Origin: a virus
Direction: 5' to 3' (one strand)
IMG/VR virus record: IMGVR_UViG_3300023175_000005
Location: 1-64,000 of that record
DNA length: 64,000 nt
The notes below the pieces were generated by a model. That model ran no database searches. It saw nothing but the letters and a program-made list of their open reading frames with translations, and had not been told where the DNA came from. The first letter of the stretch is position 1. Every line of letters starts with the position of its first letter. A program made the translations under genes and the position numbers. Positions 29,286 to 37,971 of this stretch are shown in pieces.

Positions 29286-30196
29286 TTTAAATAATCCTTC
29301 ATTACTGACCACGCTTTACCCGATTGTAAATCATCAAAGTTATAATGACTCATTGCAATCTTTTCAATCCATTGTTCTCTCACAGGCATCAAAGGATATT
29401 CTATTTTACTAAGATCAAAATTTGCAACTTTATATGCTTGACTTTTGTTAGGTGACGGGTCTGTTACAAACACAGGAATTCCATCAATTGCTGCTGCTAC
29501 ACCAGGAGAACTATTATATGTTACCACTGCCCAACATTTATGAAAGTCTGCAAGTATACTTGCTTGTTTACTTATTTTTACACCAGGTATGTTTATTTTT
29601 TGCCATCTAGTGTTTTTCTTATCTCCAGGATGTCCTCGTACAATAATTTGTCTATCAGTATGTTGTCTTAATTGATGTATAGTTGCCATTAGCCATTTAT
29701 TAGCATCTTGTCCGCCCATACTCCAACCGCCGTTACGTTGCATACAAATAAGAATATGTTTACCAGTTTTACGCCAAGGTTTCAACCCAATATTTAGATC
29801 TCTTTGTATTTGCTGCCATCTTTCAGGATCTGGATTATCAGTAAAATATTGTCCTGTGTTAGGAAATACATCATTTAAACTAAATCTCAAATACGATTTA
29901 GTATTGCCGGGATCTCTATAAAGAAACAAATTACTATCAATTGCTAGTGTGTGTTTGCCTATTGCTTTTTGGTTATCTATTATAAGCCGTCTAAATTGTA
30001 GATGTGGTGAACGCTGGCTTCCAGGATGCACCCAGCCTTGTATGACAGCAAGATCGGAAGGCTGCCAGTGTTTAGTGTGAATTTGTTCGCTCCAAGGCTT
30101 AGGCACACCTTCGTGGAAATTATCAAGAACTTTAACCTTTTCTTGGTTTTTATTTCTTGGCGGTATGCCTGCATAATAAACTCTAACTTTTTTCAT
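29282..30196 (-). CDS. GT-B-like glycosyltransferase, paralogue 2
   Basis: 304 residues. Same blocks as the 26697 protein: LKPWRKTGKHILICMQ (about 137-152), DRQIIVRGHPGDKK, VVTYNSSPGVAAAIDGIPVFV (split near 220-240). Similar also to 30183. The three adjacent or near-adjacent paralogues point to duplication within the island. Reaction inferred from fold only. Confidence 0.65.
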   Translation of the reverse strand: MKKVRVYYAGIPPRNKNQEKVKVLDNFHEGVPKPWSEQIHTKHWQPSDLAVIQGWVHPGSQRSPHLQFRRLIIDNQKAIGKHTLAIDSNLFLYRDPGNTKSYLRFSLNDVFPNTGQYFTDNPDPERWQQIQRDLNIGLKPWRKTGKHILICMQRNGGWSMGGQDANKWLMATIHQLRQHTDRQIIVRGHPGDKKNTRWQKINIPGVKISKQASILADFHKCWAVVTYNSSPGVAAAIDGIPVFVTDPSPNKSQAYKVANFDLSKIEYPLMPVREQWIEKIAMSHYNFDDLQSGKAWSVMKDYLK

Positions 30197-30953
30197 CTAC
30201 CAACATCCTGTATGCTTTGCCACTCTTAAGTTCATCTGTATGGAATTGTCCGTAAGCTAAGTGACATGCCCATTTATATATCTTTTCTTCCTCTTGTATT
30301 GTAGGGTTTTCTAATAAACTTATATCTTGATCACATACAACGTCTGCTGCTGTTGGTGCTAGTGTAAAGGCAGGTACCCCATATAACACACTTTCTACTG
30401 CTGCTATACTTTGATATGTAACTAATGCATGGCAATTGTTTAAATCATCATATATTGTTTTTATGATGCGTTCCGGTCTAGATGCTTTGTCTCTAATTAC
30501 TATAGGTCGATCTGTGTATTGTTTGATTTTTTCTACTGTTTCTCTAACCCAGTTGTCTCTATCTATGCCGTAAAACTTACAAGGTTTTTCACTTGGTGTT
30601 ACTAACAATATATGTTTGCCTTTTTTAGGTTTATGTATTTCTTGCCCTAGTCTTCGCCATCTATCATCAGGTCTATCTATAATATGCTTGTGCTGTAAGT
30701 CGTTTTTTACAATTCTATGCCAAACTTTCCAACCTAATGGATTGCCTGGAGATTTATAATTTCCTATATACCCACTATCCATGTAATAAAACTGTCTACC
30801 TGTTTCCCAACATTCTTTTATTAATTTTCTTTTTGCCATAGATCTAAATATAATATCTCCCTTTGTTCCGGGTGATGTAACAATATCTAATCCAGATCCC
30901 TTTGCAAATAAATTAATAAATTGATCAGTTTTATTTTTAGAGAGACATATCAT
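30183..30953 (-). CDS. GT-B-like glycosyltransferase, paralogue 3
   Basis: 256 residues, more diverged: KKGKHILLVTPSEKP (about 131-145), DRPIVIRDKASRPER, ALVTYQSIAAVESVLYGVPAF. The C-terminal ELKSGKAYRMLVDE matches the DLQSGKAWSVMKD end of paralogue 2. Overlaps neighbours by 14-17 nt. Confidence 0.6.
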   Translation of the reverse strand: MICLSKNKTDQFINLFAKGSGLDIVTSPGTKGDIIFRSMAKRKLIKECWETGRQFYYMDSGYIGNYKSPGNPLGWKVWHRIVKNDLQHKHIIDRPDDRWRRLGQEIHKPKKGKHILLVTPSEKPCKFYGIDRDNWVRETVEKIKQYTDRPIVIRDKASRPERIIKTIYDDLNNCHALVTYQSIAAVESVLYGVPAFTLAPTAADVVCDQDISLLENPTIQEEEKIYKWACHLAYGQFHTDELKSGKAYRMLVDEKS

Positions 30954-31620
30954 CCATCATCTCGTATAATTCGTTTTTCCATAGATCGGCAAATTCACAA
31001 TTACGATAATTTTCAAACCATGGACCGCCTTCGGTATAATGAATTAATTTTGGAACATCAATGTCATCGTAAACACCAACAAGATAATTCCAAGTATGAT
31101 CTAATTCTCCAATTTCTTCATCATTTAACCAACTAAATCTGTGTAAGTATGCTCCGTTAATTTCTGGATCATTTACTAAGTCTTGTGTAAGTGTAGCATT
31201 ACTAGGATGTGAACAGTTGAACAACATAACACTTGACCAATTTTTACGTGGATAGATAGTTTGTTTTTGCCCGTCCATCTTTGTACCTTCTTTAGGTGTG
31301 TAATCATGCTTTACACACATTACAGCATATTTGTCATCTGCTTGATCGAATAGTTCTTTAATGTCTGTTGTAAGGATCATGTCGCAATCCATAAACAGTG
31401 CCCAGCCTTTAAAATCTGTAAGTTCAGGGATTAGAAATCTTGTAAATGTAAATTCTGTACTAGCAAGTTTATCTGCCTTTCTTTTATACCAGCCCGAATC
31501 TCTTAATTCTTGCTGTTTTAGCGGGCGTACATCCGCTCCTGGCTGTTTGCTTAGTATACTATGCTTGCAAACTTGATATGCAATATCTTCTCTAGTATCA
31601 TAACCTACAAATATCTTCAT
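30937..31620 (-). CDS. GT8-like GT-A glycosyltransferase
   Basis: 227 residues. IFVGYDTREDIAYQV start, DxD-type ALFMDCDMILTTDI (about 73-86) and a C-terminal LIHYTEGGPWF (about 193-203), matching the His-x-x-G-x-x-x-P motif of GT8-type enzymes. No membrane segment. Substrate unknown. Confidence 0.75.
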   Translation of the reverse strand: MKIFVGYDTREDIAYQVCKHSILSKQPGADVRPLKQQELRDSGWYKRKADKLASTEFTFTRFLIPELTDFKGWALFMDCDMILTTDIKELFDQADDKYAVMCVKHDYTPKEGTKMDGQKQTIYPRKNWSSVMLFNCSHPSNATLTQDLVNDPEINGAYLHRFSWLNDEEIGELDHTWNYLVGVYDDIDVPKLIHYTEGGPWFENYRNCEFADLWKNELYEMMDDMSL

Positions 31621-32390
31621 TAATCTCTTCTTTCAATATCATCTTCAGTTAGTTCGTCTCCCATCCATACTTCGATAACTTTTGCAGTAATATCGCCTAC
31701 ATTTGTGGCTTTGTGCCAAGTGTTTACAGGGATATCAATACTGTCTCCTGAGTAGTATGTTTTGTTTTCTCTATCCCCATTTGGATATTCTAAACTCATC
31801 ATTATTGTACCTTGTACAATATGCCAATGCTCTGAGCGTACTAAGTGTCTTTGATCGCTAAGGCTTTTACCAACGTCAAACGCAAGTTCTTTTACTTGCC
31901 AGCCGCCGTTTTTATCTAAAATCTTATAAGTGCCCCATGCACGTTGAGTGATTGGTTTATCCCAATTACTAAGAATCCAACTACTTGAATTTTTCTTATT
32001 TGTGCCTCCTACGCCCCAAACAAATTCTACATCTTTTCGATCGCCATATGTTTTCCATTCTGGAGTATTTGTAGCACTGTCTCTATCGCCGCCGTTTGCA
32101 AATATAATTTTAGAATTTTCAGTTGTTGCCATAGTTTTAAAAATTGCACCACATGCACTGTTATCGCTGTCATCAAATGCAACAATTCTATCAACAAAAG
32201 AAAGTTCGTCTATAATTGCTGCACGTTCTTCAAACGGCATAAAAGGTCTTCCTTTTTTACGTGTTAACCATTCGTCACTATTAATTCCAACAAATAACTT
32301 ATCACCTAGTTCTTTTGCTGCTTTCATATAATCAATATGACCTGAATGTAGTGGATCAAAACCACCTGTTACTAATACAATTTTTTCCAT
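31620..32390 (-). CDS. Sugar-phosphate nucleotidyltransferase fused to cupin
   Basis: 256 residues. The N-terminal half is a cytidylyltransferase-like domain with TGGFDPLHSGH (about 8-18) containing the HxGH nucleotide motif, as in HldE/RfaE C-terminal and glycerol-3-phosphate cytidylyltransferases. The C-terminal half is a cupin (HWHIVQGTIMM, about 190-200; GDSIDIPVNTWHKATN, about 215-230), like that of mannose-6-phosphate isomerase type II. A TATAAATAC-type late promoter lies 4 nt before its ATG, so it and downstream genes can be expressed late. Confidence 0.8.
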   Translation of the reverse strand: MEKIVLVTGGFDPLHSGHIDYMKAAKELGDKLFVGINSDEWLTRKKGRPFMPFEERAAIIDELSFVDRIVAFDDSDNSACGAIFKTMATTENSKIIFANGGDRDSATNTPEWKTYGDRKDVEFVWGVGGTNKKNSSSWILSNWDKPITQRAWGTYKILDKNGGWQVKELAFDVGKSLSDQRHLVRSEHWHIVQGTIMMSLEYPNGDRENKTYYSGDSIDIPVNTWHKATNVGDITAKVIEVWMGDELTEDDIERRD

Positions 32391-32393
32391 ACT

Positions 32394-32402
32394 GTATTTA
32401 TA
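32394..32402 (-). promoter_or_regulatory. Late promoter abutting the 32390 start
   Basis: Minus strand TATAAATAC, AGT, ATG. No ribosome site between. Confidence 0.65.
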
Positions 32403-32425
32403 TACGTATATAACTTAAAAAAAGT

Positions 32426-32995
32426 TTATTGGTTGTATCCTAGTATATCAAAGTCTTTGTAAAAATATTCTTTGACGATTTCTTTACTAGATTTATCATA
32501 ATCATTTTGCCATATACTTTTTTTATTACTTTTATTACTTAAAGGCAAATCTGCTTCTATATTCAAGTATCTTTTTACTGGAATTATATCTTCGTGAATG
32601 TTTTCTAAATAACATAAGAATTTTACTTTATGATTAAAAAATTCTGTTTGGGTTTTTCCCATATCACCTTGCATCCAATTAGTATTTTGGATAAACCAAT
32701 TGAATCCTTTTCTTTCATAATCTAGCCAGTACGACCATCTATTAGGTTTATGGCTCCATTTTTTTGCTATACCTACATGATAATAAAACCAACTATGAAT
32801 TCTTGCATATGGATTCCTTACAACAACAAAATGATCTTTTACAGTATATTTTTTTTCTATATCTAAAAGAGTATCATGCTTATCTCCTACATCATCGAAG
32901 GAAATATTATTTTGAATCCATCCTCTTACACTGGTGCCTCCTGCTTTAGGTATGTGTAAAAAATAAATATCTTTTTTCGGTATATATAATGCCAT
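32426..32995 (-). CDS. Sulfotransferase-family protein
   Basis: 189 residues. FLHIPKAGGTSVRGW (about 12-26) is the PAPS 5'-phosphosulfate loop, and VVRNPYARIHSWFYYH (about 57-72) the 3'-phosphate-binding motif of membrane-type carbohydrate sulfotransferases (Sulfotransfer_2 type). It would move sulfate from PAPS to a sugar hydroxyl. No transmembrane segment. Part of the glycan island; acceptor unknown. Confidence 0.82.
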   Translation of the reverse strand: MALYIPKKDIYFLHIPKAGGTSVRGWIQNNISFDDVGDKHDTLLDIEKKYTVKDHFVVVRNPYARIHSWFYYHVGIAKKWSHKPNRWSYWLDYERKGFNWFIQNTNWMQGDMGKTQTEFFNHKVKFLCYLENIHEDIIPVKRYLNIEADLPLSNKSNKKSIWQNDYDKSSKEIVKEYFYKDFDILGYNQ

Positions 32996-33006
32996 ACTAT
33001 ATTTCT

Positions 33007-33555
33007 TTAAACAAAACGTATTCGATATTTTCTACTTTTTTGTTGTGCAACAATTTCGTCTAAAATCTGTATGTTCTCTTGAGATTCTATATTACGTATG
33101 TCCATAATAATAAAACTGTTTTCATTTGTATGTTTGTTAACAATTTCCATGTATGTATTTGCAGGATAATGAAATCCACAACTTAAAAAACTATAAACAA
33201 GATCAAATGTTACATTTTCATCTATTTGAATATTGTTTGCATCTACAAAATTATATTGCATATTTTGACTATCGTAATAACGTTTTAAGTCTGTAATTTT
33301 ATTATAAAAAGACATGTTTTCAACAGACCCGTATCTAACTTGTCTAGTGCCATTGCTTTCAGAAAATTCACCATCTAGTAAATATAATTCACTTCCGTAT
33401 TTTTCTTGAAATAATTTTGATTCAGTAGCAAAGCCACATCCTATATCAAGGATACATTTAGGTTTAAATTTAATATAGGAATCAACTATATTAAAATTTA
33501 CAGTCTTTCCGTGAATGTAATCATCACGTGTCCAAAATTCTTGCCAAGTAATCAT
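33007..33555 (-). CDS. SAM-dependent methyltransferase
   Basis: 182 residues. Class I Rossmann methyltransferase: CILDIGCGFATESKLF (about 34-49) is the SAM glycine-rich motif I, YLLDGE follows as the acidic motif II, and FDLVYSFLSCGFHYP (about 115-129) sits at motif IV. Short for the family. Acceptor probably a sugar of the island product. Confidence 0.8.
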   Translation of the reverse strand: MITWQEFWTRDDYIHGKTVNFNIVDSYIKFKPKCILDIGCGFATESKLFQEKYGSELYLLDGEFSESNGTRQVRYGSVENMSFYNKITDLKRYYDSQNMQYNFVDANNIQIDENVTFDLVYSFLSCGFHYPANTYMEIVNKHTNENSFIIMDIRNIESQENIQILDEIVAQQKSRKYRIRFV

Positions 33556-33558
33556 ATT

Positions 33559-34317
33559 CTATTTACGCCTATTTTTACGTAAAAAATCATTTATTTGCTG
33601 ATGTGTCATGTCAAATTTTTCTTTAAATCTTTGAAAATATTCTTTTTTATTTGCTTTGAAATATTCTTTTTGTGTATGCTCGCCTCTACCTTCTCTAAAT
33701 GTGCTATTTCTATACCAATCTATACTTAATAATGGCGTAGTAAATTCATCCCAACCTGCATTTAAATTATACATACGCATATCTTCAGTTGCACCTTGAC
33801 CGTGATGATATGTAACATCATACCAGCCGTGTTTTTTTCTTTTTAATTCACTAATATATTTTGTATTCCATATAGTAAATATAGGCTGTGCAAACATAGG
33901 ATTTTTAATAAAATTATCAACGCCTATTTGTTCAGGTATAGCAACATCTATCCAACCATCAACATTTTCTATTTTAGAATATATTGCACTCCATTTTTCT
34001 TTCTTTAGAGATTTTGTAGTCTTTACAATAGTTTTTTTATAGTTTTGTTTTAATAATGTTGCACTAGTGGTAATAGTAACAAAGAAAGATTTTCTTTGAT
34101 TTATTTCCCTATCAAAAATTACTCTATAAGCGCCGCTTACTTTCCTATTTGTTGGTAATGGAATTCTAGTTTTAGGATGCATGGGTTCTTTGTCAGAACC
34201 GTTATCTAGTATATAGATATCTTCTTCTAACATTGATCTACAAAGCATACGATATATTTTATCTGTATGCTCTGGCATATTATAGTTTATGATATAGGTA
34301 TTAAAAGAGTCCGACAT
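33559..34317 (-). CDS. GT2-like glycosyltransferase
   Basis: 252 residues. The N-terminus SFNTYIINYNMPEHTDKI (about 4-21) and IYILDNGSD (about 35-43) fit the nucleotide-binding start of family 2 GT-A enzymes. The DxD is unclear; GATEDMRMY (about 176-184) may serve the acceptor/catalytic ED region. Start overlaps the fused CMP-synthetase gene's stop by 17 nt. Confidence 0.6.
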   Translation of the reverse strand: MSDSFNTYIINYNMPEHTDKIYRMLCRSMLEEDIYILDNGSDKEPMHPKTRIPLPTNRKVSGAYRVIFDREINQRKSFFVTITTSATLLKQNYKKTIVKTTKSLKKEKWSAIYSKIENVDGWIDVAIPEQIGVDNFIKNPMFAQPIFTIWNTKYISELKRKKHGWYDVTYHHGQGATEDMRMYNLNAGWDEFTTPLLSIDWYRNSTFREGRGEHTQKEYFKANKKEYFQRFKEKFDMTHQQINDFLRKNRRK

Positions 34318-35605
34318 TGTTTAGTACATCAAAAGGATCTGAGCCAAAGGTTGCTTCAAATTTTACAAGCATTTCTTTTTTAAGTGCTGCTTTTACTTCT
34401 TCAAAAACAAACTGCCATTTTTCTGCTGGTATGCACACAACACCGTCAGGATCACCAAAAATAATATCATTGTTGCGTACTCTTACACCGTTAACAGTTA
34501 CTGGCATATTCATTTCTTCAAGTGTACCTTCGTATCTAATATCGTCAGGCATTCTTGTATGTGCAAACAATGGTAAACCGATTTGTGTAACCCTATCTAC
34601 ATCACGTGTGGGGCCATCTACAACAACACCCACTGCACCGCTTCTATATGCAAAGTGTGCGTTTAAATCGCCAAAGTATGCTTTGTCTTTTACATCTGTG
34701 GAAACTATAATTACATCACCTGGTGCAACAAATTCATAACTTCCTAAGGCGTCAAATATACCTTCCCAATGTGGTAATGCAGGGTCTTTTTGATCTTGTG
34801 GTAATTCTTTTAATTTAAGCGTTTTTGCATATCCTAAAAATGTACCGTTGTTCATAGATTTTATTTCACTACTTAAAAAATGATCAATACCGTTTTCTTT
34901 GCAAATATCACTTAACAAACAACTACTAATACTTTTGCTTAACATTTTAAGTTGTTGTACTTTTTTTGCTCGTTGTCCTGCACAAATATCTCTTGCAAAT
35001 ACAAGATCTTCTTGATTGTTGATATCTACAAGTTGTAAAGGTGTGACAGGCCATAGCATTACATTATCTGTATAACGTTTTTCAACAGGATTTCCGTTTG
35101 TTTTTACAGCATAAAAACTCATTGCTTCGATAATATGATTTGGTAAGTCTACACTGTTAGGAATACTATTACCATATGCAGGTTGATGATCGTCCCATAA
35201 GTATAATTTTTGCTCAGATACAGCAACTAAACTTGTAGTAGGACTTTCCTTTAAATCTCTTAATGCAGGATCAATTACAGATTTATCTATAAACGGTGCT
35301 GTACATAATACTTGCACTACTATATCTGCATCTGTAACTCTTGATTCGTTAGCAAACATTGCATGTCCATCAGTTTTGTTGTTTGCTAGGTTAGGATCTC
35401 TATAGTGATGTTTAATCGGTAAGTCTCTTGCTAATCTGTGTAATTCTTCACTTTCACTATCTAGCCAAACCTCGTCTATTTCTTCACATTCTAATAACTG
35501 TCTTAATTTACGCTTAAACAAATACTCTCCGTCTAATACTTGTAAATTTTTATTTTCAATTCTTTCACTAGTTCCTTTTGCAGGTACAAATGCTACTGTT
35601 TTCAT
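34301..35605 (-). CDS. CMP-acylneuraminate-type synthetase fused to RraA-like aldolase
   Basis: 434 residues. Residues about 1-230 are a NeuA-like CTP:ulosonate cytidylyltransferase (VAFVPAKGTSERIENKNL near the start, IVVQVLCTAPFIDKS about 94-108). Residues about 255-400 are an RraA/HMG-aldolase-type domain with GDVIIVSTDVKDKAYFGDLN (about 307-326) and VVDGPTRDVDR (about 339-349), whose Arg-Asp pair binds metal and substrate in aldolases. Known relatives of this domain make or cleave C-C bonds to pyruvate. The fusion suggests one protein forming (or clearing) and activating an ulosonic acid. That is inference. Confidence 0.78.
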   Translation of the reverse strand: MKTVAFVPAKGTSERIENKNLQVLDGEYLFKRKLRQLLECEEIDEVWLDSESEELHRLARDLPIKHHYRDPNLANNKTDGHAMFANESRVTDADIVVQVLCTAPFIDKSVIDPALRDLKESPTTSLVAVSEQKLYLWDDHQPAYGNSIPNSVDLPNHIIEAMSFYAVKTNGNPVEKRYTDNVMLWPVTPLQLVDINNQEDLVFARDICAGQRAKKVQQLKMLSKSISSCLLSDICKENGIDHFLSSEIKSMNNGTFLGYAKTLKLKELPQDQKDPALPHWEGIFDALGSYEFVAPGDVIIVSTDVKDKAYFGDLNAHFAYRSGAVGVVVDGPTRDVDRVTQIGLPLFAHTRMPDDIRYEGTLEEMNMPVTVNGVRVRNNDIIFGDPDGVVCIPAEKWQFVFEEVKAALKKEMLVKFEATFGSDPFDVLNNVGLF

Positions 35606-36366
35606 AATTTCTCCTCTATGGTAACTTCTTTGCCTTTTTTATAGTTGCTCTTATTAGCTTTAGTCACCCAGTGTCTTAAATATTCTTTTAATTCTGTGTG
35701 CATAAAAGGTACAATACTATCAACTGCTGTTGCAAGATGTTTCAATTTAGAGCCTTTCTTTTCAGCAGTATGTATGGCATCCCACCATACACCTGTATCC
35801 AATCTCCTACTGACTTTTAATATCTGTAGGGAATTATGACACAATTTATAAAAGTCAATAACATGTTGTGTATTTTTATCTTTCATGTTAAGCATAAAAA
35901 ATCCAGTTTCTGCTTCTTTTCCTTTTACTTTGCCGCCTGCTGGAATATCAACAGAAAGTGTGTCTTCTGGTAATAAGTTTTCTATAAACTCTAAAGGTAT
36001 TTTTTTATTAGTAATTACATCACTATCTAACCATATAAAAACATCTTGTTCACATTCTTGTAATGCTGCTGTAATTACATGGCCTTTAATCCAACTAAAT
36101 TTGTATCTAGAAAATAAATCTTTTCCCTTAGGATCATGCGGTACATGTGGATATATTAATTCTAAAAATTTATCTAAGTCATTACGAACCTTTTCAAAAT
36201 CTTTTACAATCAATCTAGGATTATCAATGTCAGGTACAAACCCTTCAGCCCATAATTCTATTGAAATATTTTTAGGCCAGTATTCTAAAAAACTAGTAAT
36301 ACAATCTTTTCCAATTTGATTGTAGTACGGTTCGTGTTGTGATGTAACTACTCTAAAAGTTCGCAT
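35602..36366 (-). CDS. GT-A glycosyltransferase
   Basis: 254 residues. DxD motif VFIWLDSDVIT (about 108-118), FSWIKGHVITAAL before it and a C-terminal HTELKEYLRHW. Same general type as the 27535 and 28446 enzymes. Starts behind a CTAAATA late motif with a short leader. Confidence 0.7.
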   Translation of the reverse strand: MRTFRVVTSQHEPYYNQIGKDCITSFLEYWPKNISIELWAEGFVPDIDNPRLIVKDFEKVRNDLDKFLELIYPHVPHDPKGKDLFSRYKFSWIKGHVITAALQECEQDVFIWLDSDVITNKKIPLEFIENLLPEDTLSVDIPAGGKVKGKEAETGFFMLNMKDKNTQHVIDFYKLCHNSLQILKVSRRLDTGVWWDAIHTAEKKGSKLKHLATAVDSIVPFMHTELKEYLRHWVTKANKSNYKKGKEVTIEEKL

Positions 36367-36393
36367 GAGAATCCTTATTCAATTAAGTACGTA

Positions 36394-36400
36394 TATTTAG
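36394..36400 (-). promoter_or_regulatory. Late motif for the 36366 gene
   Basis: Minus strand CTAAATA with about 27 nt leader containing AAGGA. Confidence 0.5.
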
Positions 36401-36401
36401 T

Positions 36402-36410
36402 AAATAAATA
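36402..36410 (+). promoter_or_regulatory. Late motif for gmd
   Basis: Plus strand AAATAAATA, divergent from the minus-strand motif, about 30 nt before the gmd ATG with CGGAG between. Confidence 0.45.
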
Positions 36411-36439
36411 ACTGCGTATTTAAAAGTTCGGAGCATAAC

Positions 36440-37414
36440 ATGAAAAAACGTGCATTAGTAACAGGCATCACAGGACAAGACGGTGCTTATCTAGCAAAAT
36501 TATTATTAGAAAAAGACTATGAAGTATATGGTTTTGCAAGTAGACGAGTCAACCAAAATTATTCAAACACCGATTACTTAGGAATCACTGGAAAAATTAA
36601 CTTTGTACACGGTGATGTAACAGATATTAGCAGTGTTAATCATGCTATTAAAGTTTCTAGACCACACGAACTGTATAATCTTGCTGCAATGAGTTTTGTA
36701 GGACTAAGTTGGCAAGAACCAATTCATACAGCAAATGTTGATGCTATGGGTCCATTGTATATTATGGAGTCTTTAAGACAACATTCACCAGATACAAAAT
36801 TTTATCAAGCAAGCACAAGCGAAATGTATGGAAATAGTTATGAAGAAAATCATACACAAAACGAACTTACACCTATGCGTCCTAGATCACCTTACGGTTT
36901 TAGTAAAGTATTTGCACACAATGCTGTTGTAAACTATAGAGATAGTTATAGTTTATATGCAACTAGTGGCATTTTGTTTAATCATGAATCGCCTATTAGA
37001 GGTAAAGAATTTGTTACACGTAAAATTACAGACGGTGTTGCTCGTATCAAAGCAGGACTACAAGATACAATTGAGTTAGGAAATTTAGATCCTAGAAGAG
37101 ACTGGGGATTTGCAGGTGATTATGTTGAAGCAATGTGGTTGATGATGCAACAAGATACACCAGAAGATTATGTAATTTCAACAGGCAAAACTTGGAGTAT
37201 TAAAGAACTCTGCAATGCTGCATTTAGTGCTGCTGGAATAGATAATTGGGAAGATAAAATCGTAACAAATCCTGCATTTGTAAGACCTGCAGAACTTTAT
37301 TATCTAAAAGGCGATAGTACAAAAGCAAAAGAAAAACTAGGATGGGAGCCTAGTGTAAGTTTTGAAGAATTAATTACAATGATGGTACAAGCCGATTTGG
37401 AAAGATACAGTTAA
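36440..37414 (+). CDS. gmd: GDP-mannose 4,6-dehydratase
   Basis: 324 residues (family about 340-370). Converts GDP-mannose to GDP-4-keto-6-deoxymannose, precursor of GDP-fucose, GDP-perosamine and related sugars. Rossmann start ALVTGITGQDGAYLAKLL (about 5-22), active-site FYQASTSEMYG (about 120-130), YxxxK in SPYGFSKVFAHN (about 149-160) and substrate motif GNLDPRRDWGFAGDYVEAMW (split around 215-235) are complete. No fucose synthase or aminotransferase partner is in the window. Faces the opposite strand to the island. Confidence 0.92.
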   Translation: MKKRALVTGITGQDGAYLAKLLLEKDYEVYGFASRRVNQNYSNTDYLGITGKINFVHGDVTDISSVNHAIKVSRPHELYNLAAMSFVGLSWQEPIHTANVDAMGPLYIMESLRQHSPDTKFYQASTSEMYGNSYEENHTQNELTPMRPRSPYGFSKVFAHNAVVNYRDSYSLYATSGILFNHESPIRGKEFVTRKITDGVARIKAGLQDTIELGNLDPRRDWGFAGDYVEAMWLMMQQDTPEDYVISTGKTWSIKELCNAAFSAAGIDNWEDKIVTNPAFVRPAELYYLKGDSTKAKEKLGWEPSVSFEELITMMVQADLERYS

Positions 37415-37971
37415 CCTTTCCAATAAATTTTATCTTGTGCGACAGAAAAAATTAATTTATATCCCCAATCAGTCATAAAATTATGATACGTATTATCATT
37501 ATTTCGTACACCTGCATTATCTTCTATACAAATATAATCTATTGTATAATCATCTTCAATCGCACCTAGTATTTCTAGTTCACTACCTTCTGTATCAATT
37601 TGCAAGTAGTTGATATGTTTAGGAATAGGCAAACTACTAAATTTATAACTTTTTGCTTTTATTGTCTTAATTGCTTTTTCAGGATGAGCATGTGTTTCTT
37701 TTATACCTGTGTGTCCTCTTAGTCCTACATCGATAATATCAACATACCCATCTTCTTTCCACACAGCACCTTGAATAACTGGTGTTGTTCTATTTTTCTT
37801 AATTGCTCTTACATTTGAAGGAACGGGTTCAATTAGTAAACCTTGCCATCCTTTAAATTCTAAAACCTTTGTAGTGTTTTGAGTTTTGCCGTTCATTACG
37901 CCAATTTCAATAAAATATCCATCTTTGATATCTTTACCAATTTCTTTATAAAACCATTCAGTTGCCTTCAA
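37411..37971 (-). CDS. FkbM-family methyltransferase
   Basis: 186 residues. GYFIEIGVMNGKTQNTTKVL (about 18-37) is SAM motif I; INYLQIDTEGSELEIL (about 118-133) is the QIDTEG signature of FkbM enzymes, which methylate sugar and polyketide hydroxyls. Its 3' end overlaps the convergent gmd by 4 nt, and its start overlaps uvsY (ATGA). Confidence 0.85.
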   Translation of the reverse strand: MKATEWFYKEIGKDIKDGYFIEIGVMNGKTQNTTKVLEFKGWQGLLIEPVPSNVRAIKKNRTTPVIQGAVWKEDGYVDIIDVGLRGHTGIKETHAHPEKAIKTIKAKSYKFSSLPIPKHINYLQIDTEGSELEILGAIEDDYTIDYICIEDNAGVRNNDNTYHNFMTDWGYKLIFSVAQDKIYWKG

